Shown one piece after another: positions 27,758-36,307 of a stretch of 64,000 bases of DNA (position 1 is the first letter of the stretch; every line of letters starts with the position of its first letter). Where the stretch lies: positions 62,001 through 126,000 of the forward strand of contig NZ_JAGINM010000012.1 of assembly GCF_017876095.1 (NCBI RefSeq), given 5' to 3'. The notes under the pieces are model-generated. The model was not told the origin of the DNA, searched no databases, and saw only the letters and a list, made by a program, of their open reading frames with translations. The translations under genes were made by a program, and so were the position numbers. Source of the stretch: Azospirillum agricola (GTDB taxonomy: Bacteria > Pseudomonadota > Alphaproteobacteria > Azospirillales > Azospirillaceae).

Positions 27758-28333
27758 CTACAGCAGAAGCGCCTTCTCGCGCGCGACGTTGCCGGAGAGG
27801 CTGACGACCGCCCGCTCGTCCAGGGCGTGGCGGAGCCTGGGAAAATCGACGGTCTCCTCCTGCCGGATGTGTTCGGTGACGACGTGCTTCAGCTCGTGCG
27901 CCACGGCCAGCCAGCGCGGGTCGTCCTTGGCCATGCGCTCCAGCGCGAAGAGGTGCATCTTCATCTCGGCGTGGTCTCCGTAGAGCCTCCGGGCGTCCTC
28001 CTCCAGATGGGCGTCGTCGCGCAGCATCGGGTAGACCACGTCCTCCTCGGCCACCGCGTGCGCGGCCAGCCGCCGCTTCAGGCGCAGCAGCAGCTGCGTC
28101 CGCCGCACCGTCGCGTCGATGGGCGTCCGCACCATCTCGGACAGCAGGGCGAGGATGCGCCGGTGGTCGTCGGCCAGCGCGTCGAAGGGATCGCGCCCGG
28201 CGCGGGCCCGAGCCGAGCCGGCCACCTGCGCCACCAGCGGCGGCAGGAGCCGGCTGGCGATCACCGCCAGGGCCGCGCCACCCGCGAACGCCGCCATTCC
28301 CTGCATGGACAACCAACCGTCGGACCGTGCCAT
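27758..28333 (-). CDS. Hemerythrin-like protein with an N-terminal membrane segment
   Basis: A 191-residue protein starting at MARSDGWLSMQG (28333). A hydrophobic stretch (about residues 12-35, MAAFAGGAALAVIASRLLPPLVAQV) could anchor it. The hemerythrin/HHE four-helix bundle follows, with histidines and acids placed to bind a di-iron site: LADDHRRILALL, AAHAVAEEDVVYP, YGDHAEMKMHLF and VTEHIRQEETVDFP. Such proteins sense or buffer oxygen, nitric oxide or iron and are frequent among bacterial stress genes. The EcfG-like promoter upstream supports that. The actual ligand is not known. Confidence 0.85.
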   Translation of the reverse strand: MARSDGWLSMQGMAAFAGGAALAVIASRLLPPLVAQVAGSARARAGRDPFDALADDHRRILALLSEMVRTPIDATVRRTQLLLRLKRRLAAHAVAEEDVVYPMLRDDAHLEEDARRLYGDHAEMKMHLFALERMAKDDPRWLAVAHELKHVVTEHIRQEETVDFPRLRHALDERAVVSLSGNVAREKALLL

Positions 28334-28372
28334 CGTTCGCGCTCCCTCGTGGTGTTGGCGATGATGGAAGAA

Positions 28373-28397
28373 AACATGAGGCCGCGCAGGCCGTTCC
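28373..28397 (-). promoter_or_regulatory. EcfG-like promoter of the hemerythrin gene (imperfect)
   Basis: On the minus strand GGAAC (28393-28397) is followed after 16 bases by TGTT (28373-28376) instead of CGTT, one mismatch from consensus. It is placed about 40 bases before the start codon. The match is weaker than at the SDR, dehydrogenase and gpmA genes. Confidence 0.45.
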
Positions 28398-28606
28398 GCC
28401 CATCCATCCGCGTTGCGGGGAGCGCTTGGGCCCGGAACGGTCGCCGTGGGGCGGCTTGCACCACGGGCATACGCCACCCGGTCAGGGGAGGTTCCGCACC
28501 CTGCGCTGTTCAACCTGGGGTCCGGCACGCTTCGGACGACCGTGGGGGAGGCCGGTTTTCATCCTGCGCCCCCCGCGCAACGACCATCAAGACGAAGGAT
28601 GAGGCG

Positions 28607-28849
28607 ATGACCAAGCAGACTGGCAACCAGGATCAGCCGAACCGCGTGGACAAGGCGCGGGCGGACAAAGTTCGGGACGAGGCCGAGCGGACCAAGCGGG
28701 CGGTCGACAGCATGGGCCTGGGCAACACCCCCCATGGCGGGGACGACCCGCAGCATGGCAACAACAGCAATCTGGCCCAGACGCCGCTGCCGTCGGACAC
28801 CGGCGGCAAGGGGCATGTCGGCGACACCCCGGTGAAGGATCAGGCGTAA
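28607..28849 (+). CDS. Small hydrophilic, probably disordered protein
   Basis: An 80-residue protein with no hydrophobic core: Lys, Asp, Gln, Asn and Gly dominate. It opens with MTKQTGNQDQPNRVDKARAD and ends in GHVGDTPVKDQA. The middle (DEAERTKRAVDSMG) may form a short helix. An AAGGATGAGGCG stretch gives a ribosome site before the ATG. No family was recognised. It is the first of three consecutive small acidic or hydrophilic genes that end at a clear terminator, resembling stress-induced hydrophilins in composition, which is a guess. Confidence 0.65.
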   Translation: MTKQTGNQDQPNRVDKARADKVRDEAERTKRAVDSMGLGNTPHGGDDPQHGNNSNLAQTPLPSDTGGKGHVGDTPVKDQA

Positions 28850-28954
28850 CGGGACCTTCCGGGCCGCGCCCGCCCCGCCCGGATGGCAGGGCGGTCACCG
28901 CGAGAAGGAAACCCGCCGCCTGTTGACGTCGCATCAAACCAACGGGAGCGACTG

Positions 28955-29092
28955 ATGAGCGACAAGCCGAAAGACGACCATGCCCCGAAGCCGGGAACCG
29001 ACGACGAGCGGGACAAGACCCTGACGGAGAAGGAGGAGGACGAGGCCGGTGGCGCGAACAAGGCGACGCCCGGCCCGATCTACGACGTCTGA
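28955..29092 (+). CDS. Small acidic disordered protein (45 aa)
   Basis: A 45-residue protein beginning MSDKPKDDHAPKPGTDDERD, almost entirely charged, with a tail GANKATPGPIYDV. CGGGAGCG precedes the ATG at a suitable distance. It has no hydrophobic residues able to form a core, so it is predicted to be disordered. It lies between two similar small genes on the same strand. No function can be assigned. Confidence 0.6.
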   Translation: MSDKPKDDHAPKPGTDDERDKTLTEKEEDEAGGANKATPGPIYDV

Positions 29093-29116
29093 CCGTTTTC
29101 AAGCATGGAGAGCATC

Positions 29117-29350
29117 ATGAACGACGAACCCGGCAAGGATCGGCCGACCCCAGACGCGGTCGGCGGCCGGATGCCCGAGCCGCCGGCAACCCCGTCGCTC
29201 GGGCAGGAGCATGAGCCGCAGGGGACCGGGGTGAAGCGCCCGCCCGCCGGGCCGGCGGACGACAAGGCAACGGATGACAAGGCTGCGGACGACACGGCAA
29301 CGGATGACCGGGCAGGCCAGACACGGGAGCCCGGATACGACGAGGCGTGA
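29117..29350 (+). CDS. Small acidic disordered protein with a D-D-K/T-A repeat
   Basis: A 77-residue protein. The ATG at 29117 is preferred over one at 29105 because GGAG lies six bases upstream of it. The sequence is Pro/Gly/Asp-rich and includes a run of four imperfect five-residue repeats near the end (DDKAT, DDKAA, DDTAT, DDRAG). It ends EPGYDEA. It is the last of the three small hydrophilic genes and is followed by a strong terminator. The function is unknown. Confidence 0.6.
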   Translation: MNDEPGKDRPTPDAVGGRMPEPPATPSLGQEHEPQGTGVKRPPAGPADDKATDDKAADDTATDDRAGQTREPGYDEA

Positions 29351-29371
29351 CCGCGCCGGCAACCGGAACCA

Positions 29372-29397
29372 AGGAGGCCCCATGTCCGGGGCCTCCT
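29372..29397 (+). terminator. Rho-independent-type terminator hairpin
   Basis: AGGAGGCCCC (29372-29381) and GGGGCCTCCT (29388-29397) form a perfect 10-bp stem with a 6-base loop, then GCTTTGG. It ends the run of three small genes and also lies just beyond the stop of the convergent Mfd gene, so it may serve both directions. Confidence 0.75.
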
Positions 29398-29435
29398 GCT
29401 TTGGATCCCGCCGTTTCTGTGCGCGGGCGGTCATC

Positions 29436-32400
29436 TCAGCGGCCGGTGGCTTCGCCATGCGTTGACTCGACGGCGTCGAGGCAGCGTGCGGCGTTGGCGA
29501 GCGAAGCGGCGGGATCCTCCGAAGCCAGCGCGGCCGTCACCCGGTCCCCGCGCGCCAGGAACAGGCCGCCCGACCGTTTGGCGAGGTGCGCGCATCGCTT
29601 CGCCGCCGGCTCGCCGCGCGGGCTCAGCGCCACGCCGGCCGGCCCGACCTTGAGCGCCGCGATGCCGAGCCGCCGGCAGCGGCAGCGCAGGGCGGCGACG
29701 TCGAGCAGCCCCTCCACCGTTTCCGGCAGCGTTCCGAAACGGTCCTCCATCTCCTCGCGCAGGGCATCGACGTCGGCGGCGTCGCGCATGCGGGCGATCC
29801 GGCGGTGCAGGCCGATGCGCAGCTCCGGCTCCGGGATGTAGGCGGCGGGGATGGTCTGCGGCACCGCCACCGTCACCTCGGGCGTCCAGCCCTCGTCGGG
29901 CTCGCGCCGCAACGCCCGCAGCGCATCGGCGAGGATGCGCTGGTACAGCTCGGTTCCGACGGCGCGGCGATGGCCGGTCTGGTCGGTGCCCAGCGGATCG
30001 CCGCCGCCGCGCTGGTCGAGATCGAGCAGGCTCAGCGCGAAGCCGCCGCCGAGGCTCTCGATCAGCTCCAGCGAGGCGAGCCGGCGGGCGGCGCGCTCCT
30101 CCAGCGGATGGTCGGGATCGGTCATCAGCCAGGCGTAGCCCTGGACCGCTCCCCGGCCCACCCGGCCGCGCAGCTGGTGCAGTTGCCCCAGCCCGAACAG
30201 GTCGGGACGGAACAGCAGCAACGTGTTGGCGCGCGGGATGTCGATGCCGGATTCGATGATCGGCGTCGCCAGCAGCACGTCGCTTTCGCCGTCGACGAAG
30301 CCCATGACGGCGTCGTCCAGCGCCTGCGGTCCCAGCCGCCCGTGCGCCACGGCGATGCGCAGGCCGGGCACCAGCGCGCGGAGCCACGCCTCCAGCGGCT
30401 TCAGGTCGGCGATGCGCGGGACGACGCAGAAGGATTGTCCGCCGCGCGCGTGCTCCCGCAGCAGGGCGGCGCGCGCGACCTCGGGGTCGCGCGGGATCAC
30501 CGTGGTGCGCACCGGCCGGCGGCGGGCCGGCGGGGTGTCGATGACGCTGAGGCCGCGCGTGCCGGCCAGGGCGCCCTGGAGGGTGCGCGGGATCGGCGTC
30601 GCGCTGAGGGCGAGGCTGTGCACCCCCCTGGTGCGCCGGCGCAGCGCTTCCTTCTGGTCGGCGCCGAAGCGTTGCTCCTCATCCACCACCATCAGGCCGA
30701 GGCGCTGGAAACGGGCCTCCCTGGACAGCAGGGCGTGGGTGCCGACGACGATGGACACGGAGCCGTCGGCCATCCCGGCGCGGATCCGCGCCGCCTCCGC
30801 CTTGTCCATGGCGCCGGTCAGCGGCTCGATGGTGACGCCGAAGCCGGCGAAGCGGCGGCGGAAGGTGTCCAGATGCTGGCGGGCGAGCACGGAGGTCGGC
30901 GCCATCACCGCCACCTGGAATCCGGAGAAGACGACGGCCGCCGCCGCCCGCAAGGCCACCTCCGTCTTGCCGTAGCCGACGTCGGCGCAGACGAGATGGT
31001 CCATCGGCCACCCCCTGGCCATCGAGCCGATCACGTCGGCGGCCGCGCGGGCCTGCCCCTCGGTCGGGTCGAAGCCGAAGCGCGCGGCGAAGCGGCGCAT
31101 CCGGTCGGCGGGCGGGGCGATGACCGGCGCCTTCTCCCGCGAGCGGCGGCGCGCGGCGGCGAGCAGCGCCTTGGCGGTGTCGGCGATCTCCCGTTCCAGA
31201 ACGGCGCGGCGTTCCAGCCAGGAACCGTTCTTGAGGCTGTCGAGCCTGGCGCCGCTGTCGCTCGACCCATGGCGCCACAGCCGGTCGAGATCGGCGGCGG
31301 GAACCAGCAGCCGGTCGTCGCGGGCGTAGTCGAGAACCAGGAAATCGCCCGCCAGGGCATCGCCGGTCCCGTCGCCGGGCTCGTCCTTTTGCTCGATGGT
31401 TTCCAGCCCGACCAGCCGGCCGATCCCGTAATCGAGATGCACGACGAAGTCGCCGGTGGACAGCTCCGCCGGGGCGAGCGGTGTCCGGATCGGGGCGTCG
31501 CGCGCGGTGCCCGGCGCCCGCCGCGGCGGCACCAGCACGGTGACGCCGTCGCAGGCGAATCCGCCGGCCACCCGCAGGGGCATGACGGCGCAGCCGCCGT
31601 CGGGCAATCCGTCGGTGGGCCAGCGGCCGGGTCGGCGCGCCTCGATCCCCAGCGTCCTGGCGGCTGCCGCGGCGAGCCGGTCCGCCTCCGCGCCGTCGCC
31701 CGCCGCGATGAGCACGCGGGCGCCCTCGGCGATCAATGCGCTCGCGCGGCGAAGCAGCGTGCGCTCCGAGCGCGGCTGTTCCTCGGGTCTTTCCGCCACG
31801 ACGAGGTCGACCGTGGCGACGCTGCGCCCGGCGAGCAGGGCTTCGAAGGCGGCGGCGTCGATCAGCCGGCGCTCGGCCGGCGGTGCGGGCAGGGGGCCGG
31901 GGTCGGTCCGCCGGAGACGCCGGTCGATGTGGACCTCCCGCAGCTCCTCGGCGCGCGCCTCGATCCGGTCGCGGGCGCCCGCGTCCAGCACGATCGCGGC
32001 GGCGGGCGCGCAGTCGAGCAGCAGGGGGCAATCGTCGAAGACGGTCGGCAGCAGCCGGTCGAAGCCGTAGGGGCGGTGCCCCGCCTCGATGGCGGCGCGC
32101 AGATCCTCCGGAAGCGTGGCGCCGCGCCCGGCGAGCGACGCGGCCAGACGGTCGAGCGTCGCGGCGTCGGTAACGATCTCGCTCACGGGATGGAGGGTGA
32201 CGGCATCCACGGTCCCGGTGGAACGTTGGGAAACCGGGTCGTAGAGTCGCAACTCGGCGACGATCCCGTCGGCGATCTCGCAACGCACAGGCCGGTCGCC
32301 GTCGCCGGGGAAGACCTCCACCACCGCACCGCGGATCGCCACCTCGCCGGGTTCGTCGACCCGGTCGTCCAGCACATAGCCGGCGCGGGCGAAGAAGGCC

Positions 32401-32855
32401 CGCCACGCCTTCTCGTCGACGGGCACGCCGCGCTCGATGCGCAGAATCCCGTTCGTCCAGGAACCGGCGGGCGGCAGACGCTGCAAGGCCAGTTCGGCCG
32501 AGGCGAGAATCAGGCGGCCGCCGGGTCCGGCCGGCCGCCCCAGGGCGGCCAGACCCGCCATGCGCCGCCCCAGCACGGCGCGCGACGGTGGCACCCGGTC
32601 GCCGGCGGTGGCCTCGTCGACCGGAAGCAGCACGACGTCGAGGTCCGGGGCCAGATCGCCGACGGCCCAGGCCAGACGGGCGGCGCGGCTGTCGCTGCGC
32701 GCCAGGAACAGGACGCCGCCCGGCCGCCGGGCGCGCTCCATCAGCCGGACCGCCAGCTCCCCCTCGCTGAGGACCGTCAGGGTATCGCCAGGCGGCTCCG
32801 CCGGCGATCGGGACGATGGAGGCGTGTGCGTGGCGGAAGGGGTGCCGTCGAACAT
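29436..32855 (-). CDS. mfd: Transcription-repair coupling factor (Mfd) or Mfd paralogue
   Basis: A 1139-residue protein, close to the usual Mfd length of about 1150. The N-terminal third is the UvrB-like part (VLFLARSDSRAARLAWAV; EVAIRGAVVEVFPGDGDRPVRCE). The RNA polymerase-interacting domain begins near residue 465 with GDFVVHLDYGIGRLVGLE. The helicase core has Walker A DVGYGKTEVALRAA with Lys near 629, motif II VDEEQRFG, LALSATPIPRTLQGAL and the RecG-like LRGRVGRG. It would dislodge stalled RNA polymerase and recruit UvrA. The start at 32855 is chosen because the upstream open frame is low-complexity. The setting among stress genes raises the possibility of a second, accessory copy; this cannot be tested here. 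Confidence 0.85.
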   Translation of the reverse strand: MFDGTPSATHTPPSSRSPAEPPGDTLTVLSEGELAVRLMERARRPGGVLFLARSDSRAARLAWAVGDLAPDLDVVLLPVDEATAGDRVPPSRAVLGRRMAGLAALGRPAGPGGRLILASAELALQRLPPAGSWTNGILRIERGVPVDEKAWRAFFARAGYVLDDRVDEPGEVAIRGAVVEVFPGDGDRPVRCEIADGIVAELRLYDPVSQRSTGTVDAVTLHPVSEIVTDAATLDRLAASLAGRGATLPEDLRAAIEAGHRPYGFDRLLPTVFDDCPLLLDCAPAAAIVLDAGARDRIEARAEELREVHIDRRLRRTDPGPLPAPPAERRLIDAAAFEALLAGRSVATVDLVVAERPEEQPRSERTLLRRASALIAEGARVLIAAGDGAEADRLAAAAARTLGIEARRPGRWPTDGLPDGGCAVMPLRVAGGFACDGVTVLVPPRRAPGTARDAPIRTPLAPAELSTGDFVVHLDYGIGRLVGLETIEQKDEPGDGTGDALAGDFLVLDYARDDRLLVPAADLDRLWRHGSSDSGARLDSLKNGSWLERRAVLEREIADTAKALLAAARRRSREKAPVIAPPADRMRRFAARFGFDPTEGQARAAADVIGSMARGWPMDHLVCADVGYGKTEVALRAAAAVVFSGFQVAVMAPTSVLARQHLDTFRRRFAGFGVTIEPLTGAMDKAEAARIRAGMADGSVSIVVGTHALLSREARFQRLGLMVVDEEQRFGADQKEALRRRTRGVHSLALSATPIPRTLQGALAGTRGLSVIDTPPARRRPVRTTVIPRDPEVARAALLREHARGGQSFCVVPRIADLKPLEAWLRALVPGLRIAVAHGRLGPQALDDAVMGFVDGESDVLLATPIIESGIDIPRANTLLLFRPDLFGLGQLHQLRGRVGRGAVQGYAWLMTDPDHPLEERAARRLASLELIESLGGGFALSLLDLDQRGGGDPLGTDQTGHRRAVGTELYQRILADALRALRREPDEGWTPEVTVAVPQTIPAAYIPEPELRIGLHRRIARMRDAADVDALREEMEDRFGTLPETVEGLLDVAALRCRCRRLGIAALKVGPAGVALSPRGEPAAKRCAHLAKRSGGLFLARGDRVTAALASEDPAASLANAARCLDAVESTHGEATGR

Positions 32856-33410
32856 CGTGTCATCACTCCGGTCAGGGCTCCGGTCGGATCGGCGGGCCGC
32901 GGCTGCGATGCCTTCGACGACAACGGCCCGCAACCCCGTCTGTGCCATTTGCCGTCGCCGCCGCTTCCGGGAAAGCGTCCGCTCCCCGCGAGCCGATCCC
33001 GGAGCGGCATTGCCTGAAGACCTGGGCGAAGTGACGCTCCGTGCGGCCGGATGTCGTGTGTGCGGCGTATGACGAGCCTCTCCGTTGCCGGCCGCCACCC
33101 CATCCGGGATGCAGGCCGGCCCGTCCCCCGCCGTGGGCCTGTCCTCGCGCGGGTCCTCATTCCAAACTGCCCGCTCCCGGTTCGGCGGCGGCCGTGGCCG
33201 GCGGGCGCAGCTTGCGACGAGCATCGCGCCAGTCAAGGCCGCGCCCGCGACCGGCGGCTGTGGACCGTGCCGGGTTTTCCGGCGGCCATTCCGGTTGAAG
33301 CACGCCGCCATGGCAACGCGCCTGGGGCCGGGAAGCACCGCGGAGCGGCCCGGATCCTCCAAGAGGTGCCGGACGGGGTTTCGACCCTCCGGCGCCTTGG
33401 CAGGGGGGCC
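32856..33410. other. Gene-free interval; nothing recognised
   Basis: About 555 bp of GC-rich DNA between the start of the Mfd gene and the end of the DUF892 gene, both on the minus strand. Open frames in it have the skewed Arg/Pro/Gly composition of GC-rich shadows. No EcfG or other consensus promoter was found directly upstream of the Mfd start. Confidence 0.4.
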
Positions 33411-33914
33411 TCATGCGGCGGCGCGGTTGACCCTGGATTCGGCCAGCGAGGTCAGCTTGAGGTCGGTCGCCTTTTCCTCGTCGAGATTCTTTTGAAGCAC
33501 GGCGGCGCAATCGTTCCGACCCAGCTCCTTCGCCCAGGCGATCAGGGAGCCGTAGCGGGTGATCTCGTAATGCTCGACGGCCTGCGCCGCCGCGATCAGC
33601 GCGGCGTCGAGGACCTGCTTGTCGGCGACATCGCCGGCGACCTCGTCGGCCTCCTTCAGGATGCCGTCGATGGCCGGGCAGGTGACCGCTTCGGGCGTGA
33701 CGCCGTGCATCGCGAACACCTGCCTCAGCCGCTCGACCTGGCCCTCCGTTTCACGCAGATGGGTTTCGAAGCCCTGCCTCAGTCCTGGATCGGTCGCCTT
33801 CTCGATCATCTTGGGCAAGCCCTTGAGAATGCGGTTTTCGGCGTAATAGATGTCCTTGAGCTGATGGACGAAGAGATCGTTCATCGTTTTGATGTCTTTG
33901 GTGAACAGGCCCAT
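33411..33914 (-). CDS. DUF892 ferritin-like protein (YciF type)
   Basis: A 167-residue cytoplasmic protein starting at MGLFTKDIKTMNDLFVHQLKD. The YciE/YciF family (DUF892) pattern is plain: DIYYAENRILKGLPKM, FETHLRETEGQVERLRQVF, then EHYEITRYGSLIAWAKELG, with Glu and His residues placed as in a four-helix di-metal bundle. Members are induced by osmotic, oxidative or stationary-phase stress in many proteobacteria, though the biochemical role is unsettled. It lies beside hemerythrin, DUF4142 and small hydrophilic genes, consistent with stress regulation, but a strict EcfG site was not found upstream. Confidence 0.88.
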   Translation of the reverse strand: MGLFTKDIKTMNDLFVHQLKDIYYAENRILKGLPKMIEKATDPGLRQGFETHLRETEGQVERLRQVFAMHGVTPEAVTCPAIDGILKEADEVAGDVADKQVLDAALIAAAQAVEHYEITRYGSLIAWAKELGRNDCAAVLQKNLDEEKATDLKLTSLAESRVNRAAA

Positions 33915-33925
33915 GATGGTATCCC

Positions 33926-33960
33926 TCGCGGTTCGGTTGGTCGCGGTTGGTCGCGGTTGG
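33926..33960. repeat. Short tandem repeat in the DUF892 gene leader
   Basis: TCGCGGTTGG occurs twice in tandem (33941-33960), preceded by a related TCGCGGTTCGGTTGG (33926-33940). It lies 12-46 bases upstream of the start codon, in the presumed 5' untranslated region. Copy-number change by slippage could alter expression; that is speculation. Confidence 0.55.
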
Positions 33961-34063
33961 CCTTGGGGCGGCATGGGGCCGCCATTCTCTTCAATAAGCC
34001 GGCATCCCGGAGGGTTCCGGCGGCGAAAGGGCACTGGCCGGATGGGCATGGGACCGGCCAGCC

Positions 34064-34168
34064 TCACCCCGGCGGGCGGTAGGCGCGGTCGGGCTCGTCG
34101 ATCGGGCAATCGTTGTGCTCGGCGCGGAAGGCCGCCGACCGTTCATAGGCAAGCCGGCGTGCCAGCAT
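34064..34168 (-). CDS. Candidate small protein (34 aa)
   Basis: On the minus strand an ATG at 34168 opens a 34-codon frame, MLARRLAYERSAAFRAEHND ending in YRPPG. The residue mix (helix-forming RRLAYERSAAFRAEH, then an acidic Pro-rich tail with one Cys) is protein-like and unlike neighbouring shadows. The frame stays open upstream, so the start is uncertain, and a GTG immediately precedes the ATG. It could instead be the end of a decayed longer gene. Confidence 0.3.
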   Translation of the reverse strand: MLARRLAYERSAAFRAEHNDCPIDEPDRAYRPPG

Positions 34169-34203
34169 CACCGAGCCGAGCGGCCGGTAGGCGGCCAAAC
34201 CAT

Positions 34204-34617
34204 GCCGGGGGCTGTGAAGGAAAGCCGGTCGTCTCCGGCCACACCATGGACGCGTTCTCCACCGGCACGCTGTCGGGATCTGTGGCTTTCCGGTCCTGAT
34301 GCCGAGGTCGATGCAACCGTGAGGCCTTGCCGTCAGCGGCGCATTTGCTCGGATAGGGGGATTTTCCTGAAATATATGCAGCTTTTAAATTCCATAAATC
34401 GCCTTGAGCCGATTTTTTGTTCGCTGAAGATTGATTGTAAAATCCATGATTGAAAAACAAATGTTATCGATTCAAATATAATTTCTGAGCCATCGAAAAT
34501 CATACAGGAGTAATCATTGTGATTTTCCTGTCGTTCCTCCGTAAAAACATACGCACCCTAATCAATGATTTTTGATTGCTCAAAATCTACAGAACAATTG
34601 ATTGGAGGGTTTGACCC
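34204..34617. other. AT-rich leader of the Hint-domain gene
   Basis: The base composition falls abruptly from about 34350 to 34617 to strongly AT-rich, unlike the flanking DNA. GATTTTCCTG occurs at 34360-34369 and 34521-34530, and ATCAATGATTTTTGAT (34561-34576) is an inverted repeat. A GGAGGG ribosome site lies just before the ATG at 34618. The region probably holds the promoter and regulator sites; no open frame looks real. Confidence 0.45.
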
Positions 34618-36300
34618 ATGATTGTTGCATTGACCCAGCCCCAGAACGATCGGCTGGCCGGGGTTCTGGAGATTCTGAAAACAAACAGCAATCCGGCGGC
34701 CGGCGACCCGGTGCATACGGCGTTCCTGAAGGACAACGCCGAACGCAGCGGGATGACCGCCGCCCGCTACCCCGGACTGTTCAAGGCCATCGAGACCGGA
34801 GGCGCATCGCCGTTTTCCCGATCCGCCGGCGCCGCGGTGACCAGCAATGCGGCCGGGAACACCGGCGCCTTCACCGACGGCCAGTATGTCGAGTTCATTT
34901 CGAGCAGCCGGAGCAACACGGTGGTGACCGCCCGCGCCGTCCTGACCCGGACCCGGCCGGTGGCCCAGGCTACCGTCTGGCTGAACGTCGTCAACGAGAA
35001 CGGCACCGTCAAGACGTCGCTGGCTTCCGGCGTCCTGGTCAGTTTCGCCACCCAGACGATCATCGTGGAAACCAATCCGGCGACCGCCCTGCCGCCGTTG
35101 CCAGCCGGCACGCTGTCCGGCATCATCTCCTTCGCGATCACCTACCAGGACGGCACGACGGAGGCCTCGTCGACGCTGACCCCCTGGGCCTACCAGGCCT
35201 CGCGCGACCCGGTCGTCGTCGACCCCGTCATCCGCAGCGACCGCAAATCCGGCGACCTGAATGACATCGTCATTGGTCTGGCGCGCGGCTACGACAACAA
35301 CACGGGCAGCAGGAACAAGACCGACATCGATTACTGGTTCTGGCAGAACCAGCACCAGGACACGCACCTGCTCGTTCCGCTGACCGGAAGCATGAAATTC
35401 GATTACAAGCTGGCTCCGCTGAACAGCACCAACCCGATCCTGGAATTCTATCTGGCCCGCAGCGAGGGCGGCACGTCCGAGTTGAAGGCTGCGGACACGT
35501 TGCCCTATCTGCCGCATTTCGAGATCGATCCCACCGATCCCGAGGGGCGGACGCTGAAGTTCGCGCTGCGGGCGACCGCCACCACGGCCGGCAACGCCAT
35601 CAATTTCGGCCTCAGCCCCTGGGTCGCCGACACGCGGACCTTCTTCACCGCCCGTGTGACCGTCCTCTTCGACGATCTTACCCATGGGGTGGGCTGGTCG
35701 AGCGTCGTCAGCTCGCTGTCGCCGGACACCGACCCGAGCGACGGCGTCGCCTTCATCAAGCCCATCGTCTATGTCTGGCACTGTCTGGTCGCCGGCACGC
35801 AGATCACGCTCGCCGACGGCACGACCAAGGCGGTGGAGGACTTCACGTCCGGGGATGTCGTCGTCAGCGGCGGCGGAACCCGGCCGGTGCAGGCCACGCT
35901 GGCGCAGCCGCACAGCGGTCCGATCACCGTGCTGGAGTTCGCCGACGGCGCCACCCTCGCCGGATCGGCCACCCACCCGGTGATGACGCCGGCGGGCACG
36001 GTCCAGGCGGGGGCTCTGGCGGCCGGCGACACGGTGCTGACCCGCCACGGGACGACGACGGTGACCGCCATCCGCCAGGAGAACCAGACGAACGGCGGCC
36101 TGTTCAACCTGTGGCTCGACCCCGAGGGAGAGGGGCCGACGACCATGATCGCCAACGGCATCGTGGTCGGCGACTACCAGATCCAGGTCCAGTTCCTGCG
36201 GGACGGCGCCCAGGACGACCGGGCCGTCCGGGCCAAGCTGCCGGAAAGCCTGCACGCCGATTTTGACAGTTGGGTGGCGGACCGGCCGGTTCCGGCCTGA
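34618..36300 (+). CDS. Hint-domain protein with a large unknown N-terminal region
   Basis: A 560-residue protein. Residues 1 to about 385 match no family I know; they are Thr/Ser/Asn-rich and predicted mostly beta, without signal peptide or membrane segment. Residues 389-516 form a Hint (hedgehog/intein) domain: it opens at Cys389 in HCLVAGTQITLADGT with VEDFTSGDVV, continues with GSATHPVMTPAGTV (the conserved TxxH block) and closes at MIANGIVVGD with Asn513. Such domains can cleave the chain before the Cys. About 45 residues follow, so it is not a terminal autoprocessing module of the simple kind. The stop lies 7 bp from the convergent stop of the LodB-like gene, suggesting a shared locus. 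A GGAGGG site precedes the start. Confidence 0.75.
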   Translation: MIVALTQPQNDRLAGVLEILKTNSNPAAGDPVHTAFLKDNAERSGMTAARYPGLFKAIETGGASPFSRSAGAAVTSNAAGNTGAFTDGQYVEFISSSRSNTVVTARAVLTRTRPVAQATVWLNVVNENGTVKTSLASGVLVSFATQTIIVETNPATALPPLPAGTLSGIISFAITYQDGTTEASSTLTPWAYQASRDPVVVDPVIRSDRKSGDLNDIVIGLARGYDNNTGSRNKTDIDYWFWQNQHQDTHLLVPLTGSMKFDYKLAPLNSTNPILEFYLARSEGGTSELKAADTLPYLPHFEIDPTDPEGRTLKFALRATATTAGNAINFGLSPWVADTRTFFTARVTVLFDDLTHGVGWSSVVSSLSPDTDPSDGVAFIKPIVYVWHCLVAGTQITLADGTTKAVEDFTSGDVVVSGGGTRPVQATLAQPHSGPITVLEFADGATLAGSATHPVMTPAGTVQAGALAAGDTVLTRHGTTTVTAIRQENQTNGGLFNLWLDPEGEGPTTMIANGIVVGDYQIQVQFLRDGAQDDRAVRAKLPESLHADFDSWVADRPVPA

Positions 36301-36307
36301 TCCAGGC

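Noticed and set aside
28920..28940. TTGACGTCGCATCAA as an FNR site
   Set aside because: The half-sites are five bases apart rather than four, and no anaerobic gene follows.
29586..33017. A 1143-codon plus-strand open frame across the Mfd gene
   Set aside because: Arg/Gly/Gln/His-rich composition without motifs; the minus strand encodes complete Mfd.
33990..34020. EcfG promoter for the DUF892 gene
   Set aside because: GGAAC is present on the correct strand, but at 16 or 17 bases the -10 reads TTAT or TATT, not CGTT.
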